A stretch of 64,000 bases of DNA from JAJFFW01 sp038531315 (GCA_038531315.1 JBCBBT010000005.1:14320-78319); one strand, 5' to 3'. Shown: positions 1 through 8,944, counted from the first letter of the stretch. A program made the numbers and translations. Notes: a model not told the origin generated them from the sequence alone.

Positions 1-1649
1 GTTTCATAAAGCGCTCCTTTAAATGCTTCGAGGCCAAGGCGTCGGTAAGTATCAAGAAACCTCTCCTCGCCTTGTCGTTGTTCTGTATAAAAATCGATAA
101 GCGTTTCGACAGCGCCTACAACAGCGTTTGAGGAAAGCCCGCGCCCGACGATGTCGCCAAGACTGACGTCTTCGCCGGCCGATCCGCCGAGGGTGATCTG
201 GTAAAATTCCTCACCTTTTTTATCGACGCCAAGGATGCCGATATGGCCGACGTGGTGGTGGCCGCATGCGTTGATGCAGCCGGAAATCTTGATTTTGAGT
301 TCGCCCAGTTCCTGTTCACCGCCGCGTTTGGAAATCGCGGCCGCCAACCTTTCGGCGACCGGTATCGAGCGGGTGTTGGCAAGCGTGCAATAATCAAGAC
401 CGGGACAGGCGATAATATCCGTCGCCAGACCAATATTGGGCGTCGCCAACCCTGCACCGGCCAACACAGTCCAGACGGCGAACAAATCCGCTTCGTGAAC
501 ATGGGGCAGGCAGAGATTTTGTTCGTGCGTTGCACGTATCTCACAAAATGAATAGCGCTCGGCCACATCTGCGACAGTGCGCATCTGTTCCGATGAAATG
601 TCGCCCGGCGGCGCGCCGACGGGTTTCAAGGAAATGTTAACAATGCGATACCCATCGCGTCGGTGTGCAACGGTGTTGACGTCGAGCCATGCGGCAAAAT
701 CTGCGTTGCCGGCCCGCTCCGCATCGAGATCATGGCGATGCAAGCCGGACAGAAAAGCCGGGCCGGAAAAGTAGGCGGCGATCCGCTCAACTTCTTCTTG
801 CGGCACGTCGATGGCGTCATTTTGCCTGACGCGCGCCCACTCATCCTCGACTGCGTTGCGGAAGTCTTCGACACCCATCGCGTCAACGAGAATTTTTATG
901 CGCGCCTTGTATTTGTTATCGCGCCGGCCGCCTTCATTATAAACTCGCAAGATCGCTTCGAGATAGGAGAGTAAGTGCTCCGAAGGTAAAAATGACCGAA
1001 CCGTCTTGCCGATAAAAGGCGAACGCCCCAATCCGCCGCCGACAATCACTTCAAAACCTTTGTCGCCGGCCTCATTCTTGTAGAGCCGGAGCCCTATGTC
1101 GTGAACGCGAACCGCTGCGCGATCATTGTCACTTGCAGTGACAGCGATTTTGAACTTGCGCGGCAGGAATGAGAATTCCGGATGAAACGTCGACCACTGA
1201 CGGATCAGTTCGCACCATGGGCGCGGATCTTCGACTTCGTCGGCGGCGGCGCCAGCATATTGATCCGTGGTCACATTCCGAATGCAATTGCCTGATGTTT
1301 GAATGGCATGCATTTCAACGTCGGCAAGATCGTCAAGGATGTCGGGTGCATCGACAAGGGCTGGCCAGTTAAACTGAATGTTCTGCCGAGTTGTGAAATG
1401 CCCATAGCCCTTATCGTACTTGTCGGCGATATCGGCAAGGGCGCGCATTTGGCGCGCAGACACCGTCCCATAAGGAATGGCGACCCGAAGCATATAGGCG
1501 TGCAACTGAAGATAGAGCCCGTTCATGAGCCTTAAAGGCTTGAACGCATCCTCACTCAGTTCGCCGGACAATCGTCGCTCGACCTGACCGCGAAATTGTT
1601 TGACGCGTTCACGGACGATTTTCTCATCAAATTCATCATAGCGATACAT
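1..1649 (-). CDS. cysI: Sulfite/nitrite reductase hemoprotein subunit, 3' end cut by window
   Basis: Six-electron reduction of sulfite to sulfide in cysteine biosynthesis, using siroheme and a 4Fe-4S cluster. The frame starts MYRYDEF and contains the sulfite reductase repeats, including GHFTTRQNIQFNW and HAIQTSGNCIRNVT in the first half. The cluster/siroheme cysteines are visible as C-x5-C (ACPGLDYC) and C-x3-C (SGCINACG). The 549 codons present end in KGALYE, close to the normal C-terminus, so only a few residues are missing at the left edge. Its ATG shares one base with the stop of the upstream glutathione transferase gene, so it belongs to the cysG operon. Sulfite is preferred over nitrite as substrate because of the CysG/DUF2849 neighbours. 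Confidence 0.93.
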   Translation of the reverse strand, partial: MYRYDEFDEKIVRERVKQFRGQVERRLSGELSEDAFKPLRLMNGLYLQLHAYMLRVAIPYGTVSARQMRALADIADKYDKGYGHFTTRQNIQFNWPALVDAPDILDDLADVEMHAIQTSGNCIRNVTTDQYAGAAADEVEDPRPWCELIRQWSTFHPEFSFLPRKFKIAVTASDNDRAAVRVHDIGLRLYKNEAGDKGFEVIVGGGLGRSPFIGKTVRSFLPSEHLLSYLEAILRVYNEGGRRDNKYKARIKILVDAMGVEDFRNAVEDEWARVRQNDAIDVPQEEVERIAAYFSGPAFLSGLHRHDLDAERAGNADFAAWLDVNTVAHRRDGYRIVNISLKPVGAPPGDISSEQMRTVADVAERYSFCEIRATHEQNLCLPHVHEADLFAVWTVLAGAGLATPNIGLATDIIACPGLDYCTLANTRSIPVAERLAAAISKRGGEQELGELKIKISGCINACGHHHVGHIGILGVDKKGEEFYQITLGGSAGEDVSLGDIVGRGLSSNAVVGAVETLIDFYTEQRQGEERFLDTYRRLGLEAFKGALYE

Positions 1650-2266
1650 TAGTGCGACCAAGCTCCTTCAGGCGTGACGCCAAGATCGTCTTCAACGCGC
1701 GCAATCCACGCCCTGATGCGTTCAAACTCACCGAGATCAAATCCGCCTTCCGGCGCCACCCGGGTGTAGGCGACAAGACAGATATCCGCGGCGGTCAGAC
1801 GACCAGCGACGAGATAGGGCGTGTCGGTCAGCGCCTGTTCGAGCCTTGAAAGTGCTGCGAGGCCGCGCGGCAGCCACTCGGCGTCGATTTCATCATCGCG
1901 CGCGTTCAAATACGCCTTTCGAAAGCGTCGGCCAGCGATATAGGGCTCATGGCTATTTTGTTCCCAGAACAACCACTGTTGAACAAGACTGCGTTGATAC
2001 GGATCATCGGGCAAAAGGCGCTCGCCAGCCTCTTCAGCCAGATGAAGCACAATCGCGTTCGACTGGCTGAGTGCGCGTCCATCTTCAAAAACAATACACG
2101 GCGCCTGACCAAATGGGTTGAGATTTAGAAATTCATTCGTACGGGTCTTTTTATCCAGAATATCTGTTTCAACCCACTCATAATCGAGCTCCAGGAAATC
2201 GGCGGTCCATTTCACCTTGAGGCAATTGCCGCTGATGGGATCGCCATACAATTTAAAGGCCGCCAT
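1649..2266 (-). CDS. Glutathione S-transferase family protein
   Basis: A 205-residue cytosolic GST. An N-terminal thioredoxin fold (about residues 3-78) carries the candidate catalytic serine in DPISGNC, the cis-proline stretch GQAPCIVFEDG and the glutathione-contacting QSNAI. An all-helical C-terminal domain follows (about 88-200). Substrate is unknown. The gene lies inside the sulfite-reduction operon: 3 bases after the DUF2849 gene, and its stop overlaps the cysI start by one base, so translational coupling is likely. A link to sulfur or glutathione metabolism is inferred from position only. Confidence 0.88.
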   Translation of the reverse strand: MAAFKLYGDPISGNCLKVKWTADFLELDYEWVETDILDKKTRTNEFLNLNPFGQAPCIVFEDGRALSQSNAIVLHLAEEAGERLLPDDPYQRSLVQQWLFWEQNSHEPYIAGRRFRKAYLNARDDEIDAEWLPRGLAALSRLEQALTDTPYLVAGRLTAADICLVAYTRVAPEGGFDLGEFERIRAWIARVEDDLGVTPEGAWSH

Positions 2267-2269
2267 CGG

Positions 2270-2551
2270 TCAAAGGCTCCCGGCCTGCTTACCGAGATCG
2301 GGGCGCACTGTCGGCCCGGCGCTGCGGATCGTTTCGCGAAAGGCCGTGCGGCCCGCCGGCGCGCCGTTTTCTGCATCGATCACGTAGACATCGGCGAATT
2401 CGCGTATTTTTTGTCTGGCGTCTGACAAGGCCGCTTGTGCGGTCTCGCCGTCAAGTTCGCGCGCCGCGGCAATGTCGGCGCTCCAGACGCTATTTTCAGC
2501 GAGGTAAACGACCCTGCCGTCGGATAATCTGTTGGCGGTGACGATCTTCAT
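2270..2551 (-). CDS. DUF2849 domain-containing protein
   Basis: A 93-residue protein opening MKIVTANRLSDGRVVYL, the pattern of the DUF2849 family, which in Alphaproteobacteria usually sits beside cysI and cysG. Its biochemical role is unknown; the context suggests an accessory of sulfite reduction. There is no signal peptide or membrane helix, so it is cytosolic. The start overlaps the cysG stop by 4 bases (ATGA), and the GST gene follows after 3 bases. Confidence 0.85.
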   Translation of the reverse strand: MKIVTANRLSDGRVVYLAENSVWSADIAAARELDGETAQAALSDARQKIREFADVYVIDAENGAPAGRTAFRETIRSAGPTVRPDLGKQAGSL

Positions 2552-4035
2552 GCCGACAGCCTTTCTTCTGTTGCGCCGCGTGCCGAAATTTGTTCGGCGA
2601 GCCGATCATCGGCCAGCGCCGCGACGTCGCCGATCACCAAAAGCGCCGGCCCGCTGATAGCGTGCCGGCCAATCATGGCGGCGAGATCGGCGAGCCGGCC
2701 CTTGACCAGTTTTTGCTCTGGACGGGATCCGTTTTCGATAATCGCAGCGGGCGTCTGCGGACTGGCCCCGTGCCGAATGAGACATTGCGAGACCGTCTCC
2801 GCCGTCGTGACGCCCATATAGATGACCAGTGTCTGATTGAGTTTTGCGAGCGACGCCCAGTCGATATCGGGCTCGTTGCTTTCGGCGTTTCGCCCAACGA
2901 CATCCAACAACGAACCGCGCGGGTCTGGACCGTTTTGCGCATGGCCCGTAACAAACGTAACCGCTTGAGCGTGATTGCGATGGGTCAGCGCCATGCCGAC
3001 AGCCGCAGCGCAGCCGGTCGCCGCCGTAATCCCGGGCGTTACATGCGCGTCAACGCCAGCGGCGCGCATCGCCTCCAACTCCTCACCGCCGCGCCCGAAC
3101 ACAAAAGGATCGCCGCCCTTTAACCGAACCACCGTTTTGCCGGCCCGGGCGTGTTCGACCATTAGGCGCTCAATGTCCGCTTGCGGTACGGCGTGATCGG
3201 CTTTGGCCTTGCCGACGAATAAGCGTTCGGCGTCACGGCGCGCGAGATCAAGGATCGCGTCGCTGACGAGCCTGTCATACAAGATTACATCCGCCTCCTG
3301 AACGAGACGGTGCGCCCGCAGCGTAAGAAGTTCCGGATCGCCGGGACCGGCGCCGACGATATGAACTACGCCAGCACTTTCGCCGCGGTCATCAGCAGGC
3401 TGATTTAACAGCAGCGACCGCATGGCGCGGCGCGCTTGCGGTTCGTCGCCAGCGAGGACGTGCGCGCCCACGGGGCCGTCGAAAACTTTTCCCCAGAGTT
3501 TCCGGCGCGCTGACGCCGGGGCTGACTTTTTTACGTCATCCCTAAAGGACTTCGCAAAACGCGCGAGCGCCCCAAGCCGCGCCGGCAATAACGCTTCAAT
3601 TTTGCCGCGCAGCCGTTGCCCAAGCACTGGTGCGGCGCCGCCGGTCGATATCGCGATCACCACGTCGTCGCGATCAATGATCGACGGCGTTGTAAAATCG
3701 CAAAGCCCAGGTCTGTCGACGACATTGACAAGGGCGCCGGCTTTGCGCGCCCATTTCGCATAGCGCGCGGCCGTTAATTCATCGACGTCGGCGATAATGG
3801 CGAGCGCCGCGCCTTCAAAATCGGCGGGCGCGGGATCCACCGCCAGAATTGCGACATCGGCGGCGCCGTCATCGCGGAGCCCCTCGAACCGCGCGCGATC
3901 CACTGCAGCAGCAATCACCACAATCGTCGCGCCGGCTTTGGCGACCAATCGCGCTTTGCGTTCAGCTTCTTCGTCACCGCCAGCGATGACGACTTTTTTG
4001 CCTTGCAGGTCAACAAACAATGGAAAGCGGTTCAT
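2548..4035 (-). CDS. cysG: Siroheme synthase (fused dehydrogenase/ferrochelatase and uroporphyrinogen-III methyltransferase)
   Basis: Makes siroheme, the cofactor of the sulfite reductase encoded downstream. The N-terminal half (about residues 1-215) is the precorrin-2 dehydrogenase/sirohydrochlorin ferrochelatase, with an NAD-binding loop around VVIAGGDEEAERKA and the NVVDRPGLCDF motif. The C-terminal half (about 223-480) is the SAM-dependent methyltransferase, with VGAGPGDPELLTLRA, the LKGGDPFVFGRGGEE loop and PGITAATGCAA. The length (495) is a little over the usual 457-470. It is the first gene of the operon cysG-DUF2849-GST-cysI and is read divergently from a LysR gene across 290 bases. 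Confidence 0.96.
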   Translation of the reverse strand: MNRFPLFVDLQGKKVVIAGGDEEAERKARLVAKAGATIVVIAAAVDRARFEGLRDDGAADVAILAVDPAPADFEGAALAIIADVDELTAARYAKWARKAGALVNVVDRPGLCDFTTPSIIDRDDVVIAISTGGAAPVLGQRLRGKIEALLPARLGALARFAKSFRDDVKKSAPASARRKLWGKVFDGPVGAHVLAGDEPQARRAMRSLLLNQPADDRGESAGVVHIVGAGPGDPELLTLRAHRLVQEADVILYDRLVSDAILDLARRDAERLFVGKAKADHAVPQADIERLMVEHARAGKTVVRLKGGDPFVFGRGGEELEAMRAAGVDAHVTPGITAATGCAAAVGMALTHRNHAQAVTFVTGHAQNGPDPRGSLLDVVGRNAESNEPDIDWASLAKLNQTLVIYMGVTTAETVSQCLIRHGASPQTPAAIIENGSRPEQKLVKGRLADLAAMIGRHAISGPALLVIGDVAALADDRLAEQISARGATEERLSA

Positions 4036-4325
4036 AGGTCAGATTTTCTATTCGTAAATTAAGCGCGACTTACGGGCGCTTTGGGTTTTTCATGCCAACG
4101 ACTTCCTTTGTAAGAACACGTTTGATGCTTGCGAAACCAAATATTCTGGCTGGACGTTTAGCCAGACTATTTTCTGTAGACAGATCGCAGTGATGGCGCC
4201 AAAAAGGCGGCTCGATAGATTGAGCCGCTCACTACCATGTGAATGCGATGTGATTTGGATCAATTGGCGCGACTGTTGTTATAAGCGCGGTCGTTACTTT
4301 ACGAATAAGACTATTAGGAATTCTG
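4036..4325. promoter_or_regulatory. Divergent cysG / lysR control region with inverted repeats
   Basis: This 290-base gap must hold both divergent promoters. At its two ends is a 14-bp element in opposite orientation, TTA[A/C]TTTACGAATA, differing at one position: minus strand 4062-4049 before cysG and plus strand 4294-4307 before lysR. Between them are TCTGGCT-N8-AGCCAGA (4145-4166) and GCGGCTC-N8-GAGCCGC (4207-4228). The outer pair is a candidate shared operator or promoter core. LysR binding is inferred, not shown. Confidence 0.5.
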
Positions 4326-5285
4326 ATGTCACGCTTACCCCCCCTGAATGCCTTGCGCGTTTTTGAGTCCGCGGCGCGTCATTTAAGTTTTACTAAAGCC
4401 GCCGAAGAGCTTCACGTGACGCCGGGCGCTGTCAGCCAACAGATCAAAACGCTTGAGGAGTTCATCGGCGCTCGCGTTTTCAGGCGCGAAAAGCGCGCCT
4501 TGCTGCTCACCGACGAGGCTCAGGCGAGCCTTCCCGTTCTGCGTGAAGGCTTCGACAAACTGGCTGAAGCCGGCGCCATCCTTATGCGCAAATCCGACTC
4601 CGGACGGCTGACCGTGTCGATGGCGCCGTCGCTCGCGGCAAAGTGGCTGGTTCCGCGGCTCGATGATTTCCGCGAATCCCACCCTGAAATAGACGTGTGG
4701 GTATCGGCTGATATGGATGTTGTCGATTTCGCCGTCGACGATGTCGATGTGGCGATCCGGTACGGCGCCGGGGAATACGAAGGCCTCGAGACGGATTATT
4801 TGATGTCGGAAACGATTATGCCCGTGTGCAGCCCAGAGCTTTTGGCGGGCGATCACCCGCTAAAAGCGCCGGAAGACCTCGCCCATCATGCGCTGCTGCA
4901 CGACTCTAGTCCCGACAAAGACGAGAGCATTCCCACCTGGTCGATGTGGCTCAAAGCGGCGGGTGTCGAAGACATCGACGCCAAGCGCGGCGTCAAGCTG
5001 AACCAGTCGAGCCTCGTCATCGAAGCCGCGGTCGCCGGCAAAGGCGTCGCGCTCGCAAAATCCGCTCTTGCGCTCGCCGACCTGGAGGCCGGCCGGCTTG
5101 TTATCCCGTTTGACGGGATGACACGGTCAACATTCGCCTACTACATCGTCCATCCGCACTCAAAAGGCCAAGCGTCAGCAGTCAAAGCGTTCAAAGCATG
5201 GCTGCACAGCCAGGCGGCGGCGACGCCGGAGGGCTCAGAAATTGCCGCGGCGGACGGCGGATTTGCGTTGAGAAAAATTTCCTGA
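4326..5285 (+). CDS. LysR-family transcriptional regulator (GcvA-like)
   Basis: A 319-residue regulator. The N-terminal winged helix-turn-helix (about residues 6-63) reads LPPLNALRVFESAARHLSF, then TKAAEELHVTPGAVSQQI, typical of GcvA-type LysR proteins. A periplasmic-binding-like effector domain follows (about 90-295). It is divergent from the cysG operon, the classic arrangement of a LysR protein with its target, so control of siroheme/sulfite reduction is plausible but unproven. The effector is unknown. Confidence 0.9.
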   Translation: MSRLPPLNALRVFESAARHLSFTKAAEELHVTPGAVSQQIKTLEEFIGARVFRREKRALLLTDEAQASLPVLREGFDKLAEAGAILMRKSDSGRLTVSMAPSLAAKWLVPRLDDFRESHPEIDVWVSADMDVVDFAVDDVDVAIRYGAGEYEGLETDYLMSETIMPVCSPELLAGDHPLKAPEDLAHHALLHDSSPDKDESIPTWSMWLKAAGVEDIDAKRGVKLNQSSLVIEAAVAGKGVALAKSALALADLEAGRLVIPFDGMTRSTFAYYIVHPHSKGQASAVKAFKAWLHSQAAATPEGSEIAAADGGFALRKIS

Positions 5286-5675
5286 CCACCGTTAAGGCGG
5301 CGCTCTCACATGCCGGCATTCACCGGTGCGCGAAAGTACGCTTTGCGGCGCTGAGAAAGTATGCTTTGCGGCGCTGAGGTTGAAATTGAAATGGTCGCCG
5401 CCCGCGCGATTGGGGGAGAGATTGGCGCGCGGGCGGCATGGCAACAGAGGGGCCTGAGAGGGGGAGAGAGTGGCCGCTGTTGCTTGTGTATAATCTGGCG
5501 ATGATGACGCGGCCTTCAATGAGACGCCAGACCGAAAATTGGCGCCTAACGGTTTTGTGAAGACGCGTGTTACGCCCCAAAACATTGCCAAATCGGCGAT
5601 TTGAGCGGCCTGCCGGCGCGATTGCGTGCGCGCTAGCCCGTCGCGTTCGCGAAAGCTGGCGCTGATTATCAGTGT
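5286..5675. other. 390-base gap between lysR and the Fe-S scaffold gene
   Basis: The two flanking genes converge here. The only clear structure is a 23-bp tandem duplication at 5332-5377, annotated separately. Two overlapping minus-strand open frames (5292-5591 and 5320-5580) lack a ribosome site and any recognisable protein character. I see no RNA gene and no convincing intrinsic terminator. Confidence 0.5.
5332..5377. repeat. 23-bp tandem duplication
   Basis: Two adjacent 23-bp copies, 5332-5354 and 5355-5377, begin GAAAGTA and end GGCGCTGA, and differ at one position (C to T at 5362). They lie in the convergent gap downstream of lysR. No function is evident; a recent slippage duplication is the simplest reading. 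Confidence 0.8.
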
Positions 5676-6158
5676 TTACGCGGTGACTTTATGGACGCCG
5701 CCGCCAGCGCCGTCTTTGTGCGCGTCGGCGCCGTAACCGAGCTGGTTGAGGCAGGCGCAAACCGCCTCGAACACCAACAATGTCGATGCATGGCGTTGCG
5801 GATACTCTTTAATCGCCGCGAGCGCCTCTAGATCGCGCCATCGGGCGCCGGCCGGGCTCGGCCCATCTTCTTTCAACATCGCGCGCATCGCCTCACGCAG
5901 CCCATAAAGCTCGCCGGCGCTGGCCCCGACAATATTGCGCGCAACAATGGACGCGGAAGCCTGACCGAGCGCACAGGCTTTAGCCTCCATCGCAAAGTCA
6001 CAAACGACGCCGCCATTGAGATTGAGATCAACGGTGACTTCAGAACCGCAGATGCGACTGACTTTGGTTGCGCTTGCTTGCGGCGAAGAAAGTCGCGCGG
6101 CTTCCGGTATCGCCGCCGCCGCTTCAAGAAGCTTTGCACTGTAAAGATCGTTGATCAT
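5676..6158 (-). CDS. NifU/IscU-like iron-sulfur cluster scaffold protein
   Basis: A 160-residue protein with the IscU/NifU N-terminal fold. The three cysteines expected to hold the nascent cluster are visible: one in SRICGSEV, one in EAKACALGQASAS and one near the C-terminus in FEAVCACL. It should donate or assemble Fe-S clusters in the cytosol. It lies 48 bases after cysS on the same strand. Members of this family are often found beside folE and hisI in Alphaproteobacteria, as here. No isc/suf genes are in the window. Confidence 0.85.
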   Translation of the reverse strand: MINDLYSAKLLEAAAAIPEAARLSSPQASATKVSRICGSEVTVDLNLNGGVVCDFAMEAKACALGQASASIVARNIVGASAGELYGLREAMRAMLKEDGPSPAGARWRDLEALAAIKEYPQRHASTLLVFEAVCACLNQLGYGADAHKDGAGGGVHKVTA

Positions 6159-6206
6159 CGCGCTTTCATATAGGTCAAAAAGCGGCTTGCGCCAGTAACG
6201 CCGCCA

Positions 6207-7580
6207 TTATTCGCGCCGCCATGTGGCGCCATCGGGGCCATCCTCAATGACCACGCCTTTTGCCGCGAGGTCGTCCCGGATCTGGTCGGCGCGCGCAAAG
6301 TCTTTTGAGGCGCGCGCATCGGCGCGCTCGGTGAGCAACGCCGCTATGGCGTCCGGCGTCAGATCATCCTGACCGGGGGCGGCCTGAAACCAGTCGGTCG
6401 GGTCCGTTTGAAAAAATCCCATCAACGACCCCGCCGCCTTCAGAGCGGAAGCGGGACCGGCGCGTTTGTCCGCCGGCGCCGCCATCGCCACATCGCGCAG
6501 CGCATGGAGGCCGGCAAATGCTTCCGGCGTATTCAAATCATCATGCAGCGCCATGGCGATGCTTTTTGGCGGGGCGACCTCTTGCAGGCGATCGTCGGCC
6601 TCAGCGAGAACGCGATAGAACCGATCGAGTTGCCTTTTCGATTGGGCGAGCAACGCGTCGGTCCACTCAAGAGGCTGGCGATAATGCGCCGATAACAAAG
6701 CCCAGCGGATCACTTCTCCAGGCCATTGCGTCAGAAGGTCTTTAACGAGAACAACATTCCCGAGCGACTTCGACATTTTGTCATTCCCCATACGGAGAAA
6801 GCCGTTATGCACCCAGAAACGCGCCAACGCCGCGCCATCGTGGACGCACGCGCTTTGCGCGATCTCATTTTCATGGTGGGGAAAGCGTAAATCCTGTCCG
6901 CCGCCATGAATATCAACCGTTTCGCCGAATGCTCTTTCGATCATCGCAGAGCATTCAAGATGCCAACCCGGCCGGCCGCGACCCCACGGACTTTCCCAAC
7001 CCGGCTCATCTTCGCAAGACGGCTTCCACAGGACGAAATCTGACGGGTCGGCCTTGTAAGGCGCGACCTCCACGCGCGCGCCGGCGAGCATTTCGTCGCG
7101 ATCAACCCGCGATAATGCGCCGTAGTCAGAGAACTTTCCGACCGCGAACAGCGCATGCCCTTCCGACGCATATGCGTGTCCGCTCGCAATAAGCCGTTCG
7201 ATCATCGCAATCATCTCTGCGATATGGCCGGTTGCGTGCGGCTCAAGCGTCGGCGCTAAATTGCCAAGCGCACGCGTTTCTGCGCGATAGATGTCAGCGT
7301 ATTTTTCCGTGATGGCCGTTATCGGCGTTTTGGCCGCCTCGGCCGCTTTAATGATCTTGTCGTCTATGTCGGTGATGTTTCGGGCGTAGACGACTTTGTT
7401 CTGGCCGAACAGTTCACGCAGGACGCGATACAACAAATCGAAAACCACGGCCGCGCGAAAATTGCCGATATGAGCATGGTTGTAGACTGTCGGGCCACAG
7501 ACATACATGGTCACGCGGTTGGGATCCGCTGGCTCGAAAAGACGCTTTTCGCGCGCCATTGTATCGTAGAGCGAAAGCAT
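6207..7580 (-). CDS. cysS: Cysteinyl-tRNA synthetase
   Basis: Class I synthetase charging tRNA-Cys. Visible are the HIGN signature (residues 37-40), the KMSKSLGN loop and the zinc ligands (Cys28 in YVCGPTVYN, Cys in LECSAM, His in FPHHENE). The chosen start gives 457 residues and begins MLSLYDT, matching the family, with AAGG close upstream. An in-frame ATG five codons earlier (7595) has GGAGG only one or two bases away, too close to serve it well. The nifU-like gene follows after 48 bases. Confidence 0.96.
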   Translation of the reverse strand: MLSLYDTMAREKRLFEPADPNRVTMYVCGPTVYNHAHIGNFRAAVVFDLLYRVLRELFGQNKVVYARNITDIDDKIIKAAEAAKTPITAITEKYADIYRAETRALGNLAPTLEPHATGHIAEMIAMIERLIASGHAYASEGHALFAVGKFSDYGALSRVDRDEMLAGARVEVAPYKADPSDFVLWKPSCEDEPGWESPWGRGRPGWHLECSAMIERAFGETVDIHGGGQDLRFPHHENEIAQSACVHDGAALARFWVHNGFLRMGNDKMSKSLGNVVLVKDLLTQWPGEVIRWALLSAHYRQPLEWTDALLAQSKRQLDRFYRVLAEADDRLQEVAPPKSIAMALHDDLNTPEAFAGLHALRDVAMAAPADKRAGPASALKAAGSLMGFFQTDPTDWFQAAPGQDDLTPDAIAALLTERADARASKDFARADQIRDDLAAKGVVIEDGPDGATWRRE

Positions 7581-7880
7581 CGCCGCCTTTCTCATTCCTC
7601 CATTGAGGACCGGTCGTAGCCCGCGCGCGGATCAAAGTGCAAGCATCGCCTCACAGTCGATTCACTGATCTGTGATGGCTCGAATAATCCAATTAAATCA
7701 GAAACCTAATTGGTTAATACCGGCGGGCGCCGGGGCGTTTGCGCCGCTCATTCGCCATCTTTGCGTTGGATTTCACGCATCCATTCCTATATTAAGGTCG
7801 TACTGGATGGTGCAACCGCCCGCGCTCTCTTCCCGAGAACCGCGAATTTGTAATCGCTCTTGAACGATAGGACAGGCCAC
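7581..7880. other. 300-base divergent gap between cysS and folE
   Basis: Holds the promoters for cysS (minus) and folE (plus). A candidate folE promoter is listed separately. A 63-codon plus-strand frame (7672-7863) has no ribosome site and no protein-like features and is not called. Confidence 0.45.
7766..7793 (+). promoter_or_regulatory. Candidate sigma-70-type promoter for folE-hisI
   Basis: TTGGAT (7766-7771) and TATATT (7788-7793) are separated by 16 bases, about 87 bases before the folE ATG. The -10 box matches consensus at 5 of 6 positions and the -35 at 4 of 6. It was found by eye only. Confidence 0.4.
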
Positions 7881-8510
7881 ATGACAGCCATTGCCTACGA
7901 TACCATCACGCGCGCCTCGTCGGACGACGACGCAATTTTGACCACACGACCAACCCGCGCCGAAGCGGAACAAGCCGTGCGAACACTAATCGAATGGGCG
8001 GGTGATGATCCCTCTCGGGAAGGTCTTCTCGATACGCCGAAGCGCGTGGCGAAAGCATTTGAAGAGTGGTTTTCCGGCTATGACGAAGACCCGGAAGAAA
8101 TTCTGGCGCGCACTTTCGAGGAGGTCGAAGGCTACGACGACATTGTGCTCTTGAAGGGCATTCGCCTTGAATCTTACTGCGAGCACCACATGGCCCCGAT
8201 CATTGGCACTGTGCATGTTGCGTATTTGCCGTCTGACAAGGTCGTCGGCATTTCCAAACTGGCCCGGCTTGTCGATGCTTACGCCAAGCGCTTGCAGGTT
8301 CAGGAGAAAATGACGGCGCAAATTGCGAAAACACTCGATGACGTTTTGAAACCGCTCGGCGTCGCCGTGATGGTCGAAGCCGAGCATCAGTGCATGTCGA
8401 CCCGAGGCGTTCACAAGCCCCATGTGGATACAGTGACAACGCGTTTTACCGGCGCCTTCAAAGACGACCCTGCGCTTGAAGATCGGTTCTTGCGCCTCAT
8501 CAAAAGCTGA
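7881..8510 (+). CDS. folE: GTP cyclohydrolase I
   Basis: Converts GTP to 7,8-dihydroneopterin triphosphate, the first step of folate/pterin synthesis. The zinc-site residues appear in SYCEHHMAP (Cys and His) and HQCMSTRG (Cys); EGLLDTPKRVAKAFEEWFSGY and VGISKLARLVDAYAKRLQ are family signatures. The ATG at 7881 follows AGGACAGG; an upstream in-frame TTG (7860) lacks a ribosome site. The product is 209 residues. The stop shares one base with the start of hisI (TGATG), so the two are translationally coupled. Confidence 0.97.
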   Translation: MTAIAYDTITRASSDDDAILTTRPTRAEAEQAVRTLIEWAGDDPSREGLLDTPKRVAKAFEEWFSGYDEDPEEILARTFEEVEGYDDIVLLKGIRLESYCEHHMAPIIGTVHVAYLPSDKVVGISKLARLVDAYAKRLQVQEKMTAQIAKTLDDVLKPLGVAVMVEAEHQCMSTRGVHKPHVDTVTTRFTGAFKDDPALEDRFLRLIKS

Positions 8511-8890
8511 TGGGTTCGCAGGGCGCCGTTGATGAAACAACGACTTTCCGTCCGACCTTTAACGCAGACGGCCTGATCGTCGCCGCAGCGACTGACGCGG
8601 CGACGGGCCGTTTGCTGATGATCGCCTACATGAATGAAGAAGCGCTCACGCAAACGCTGAAAACGGGCGAGGCGACCTATTGGTCCCGCTCGAGAAGAAA
8701 GCTGTGGCGCAAAGGAGAGACGTCCGGCGCCACGCAAAAAGTCAAGGCGTTGCGCATCGATTGCGATCAGGATGCGATAGAACTTGTCGTAGAACAAGCC
8801 GGGCCCGCCTGTCACACAGGGCGAAAGAGTTGTTTTTATCGCGTCATCCAACGCGAAGACGCCGGGCTCACGCTTTTGTTTGAAGACTAA
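8510..8890 (+). CDS. hisI: Phosphoribosyl-AMP cyclohydrolase
   Basis: Third step of histidine biosynthesis, opening the adenine ring of PR-AMP. The 126-residue single-domain form (no HisE fusion) shows ATYWSRSRRKLWRKGETSG, the metal-binding IDCDQDA and HTGRKSCFYR, which hold the zinc- and magnesium-binding residues. It overlaps folE by one base. A weak hairpin (GCCTG-N5-CAGGC near 8893) follows the stop, but without a clear T-tract. Confidence 0.96.
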   Translation: MGSQGAVDETTTFRPTFNADGLIVAAATDAATGRLLMIAYMNEEALTQTLKTGEATYWSRSRRKLWRKGETSGATQKVKALRIDCDQDAIELVVEQAGPACHTGRKSCFYRVIQREDAGLTLLFED

Positions 8891-8944
8891 CGGCCTGTAG
8901 TGCAGGCTGGCTGTCGAATGACGCCGCACCCTTTTACGTGACCT

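Noticed and set aside
5292..5591. Minus-strand 99-codon frame in the gap after lysR
   Set aside because: No ribosome site, crosses the tandem repeat, low-complexity composition, overlaps a second equally poor frame.
7672..7863. 63-codon frame upstream of folE
   Set aside because: Covers the candidate folE promoter and has no Shine-Dalgarno or recognisable protein features.
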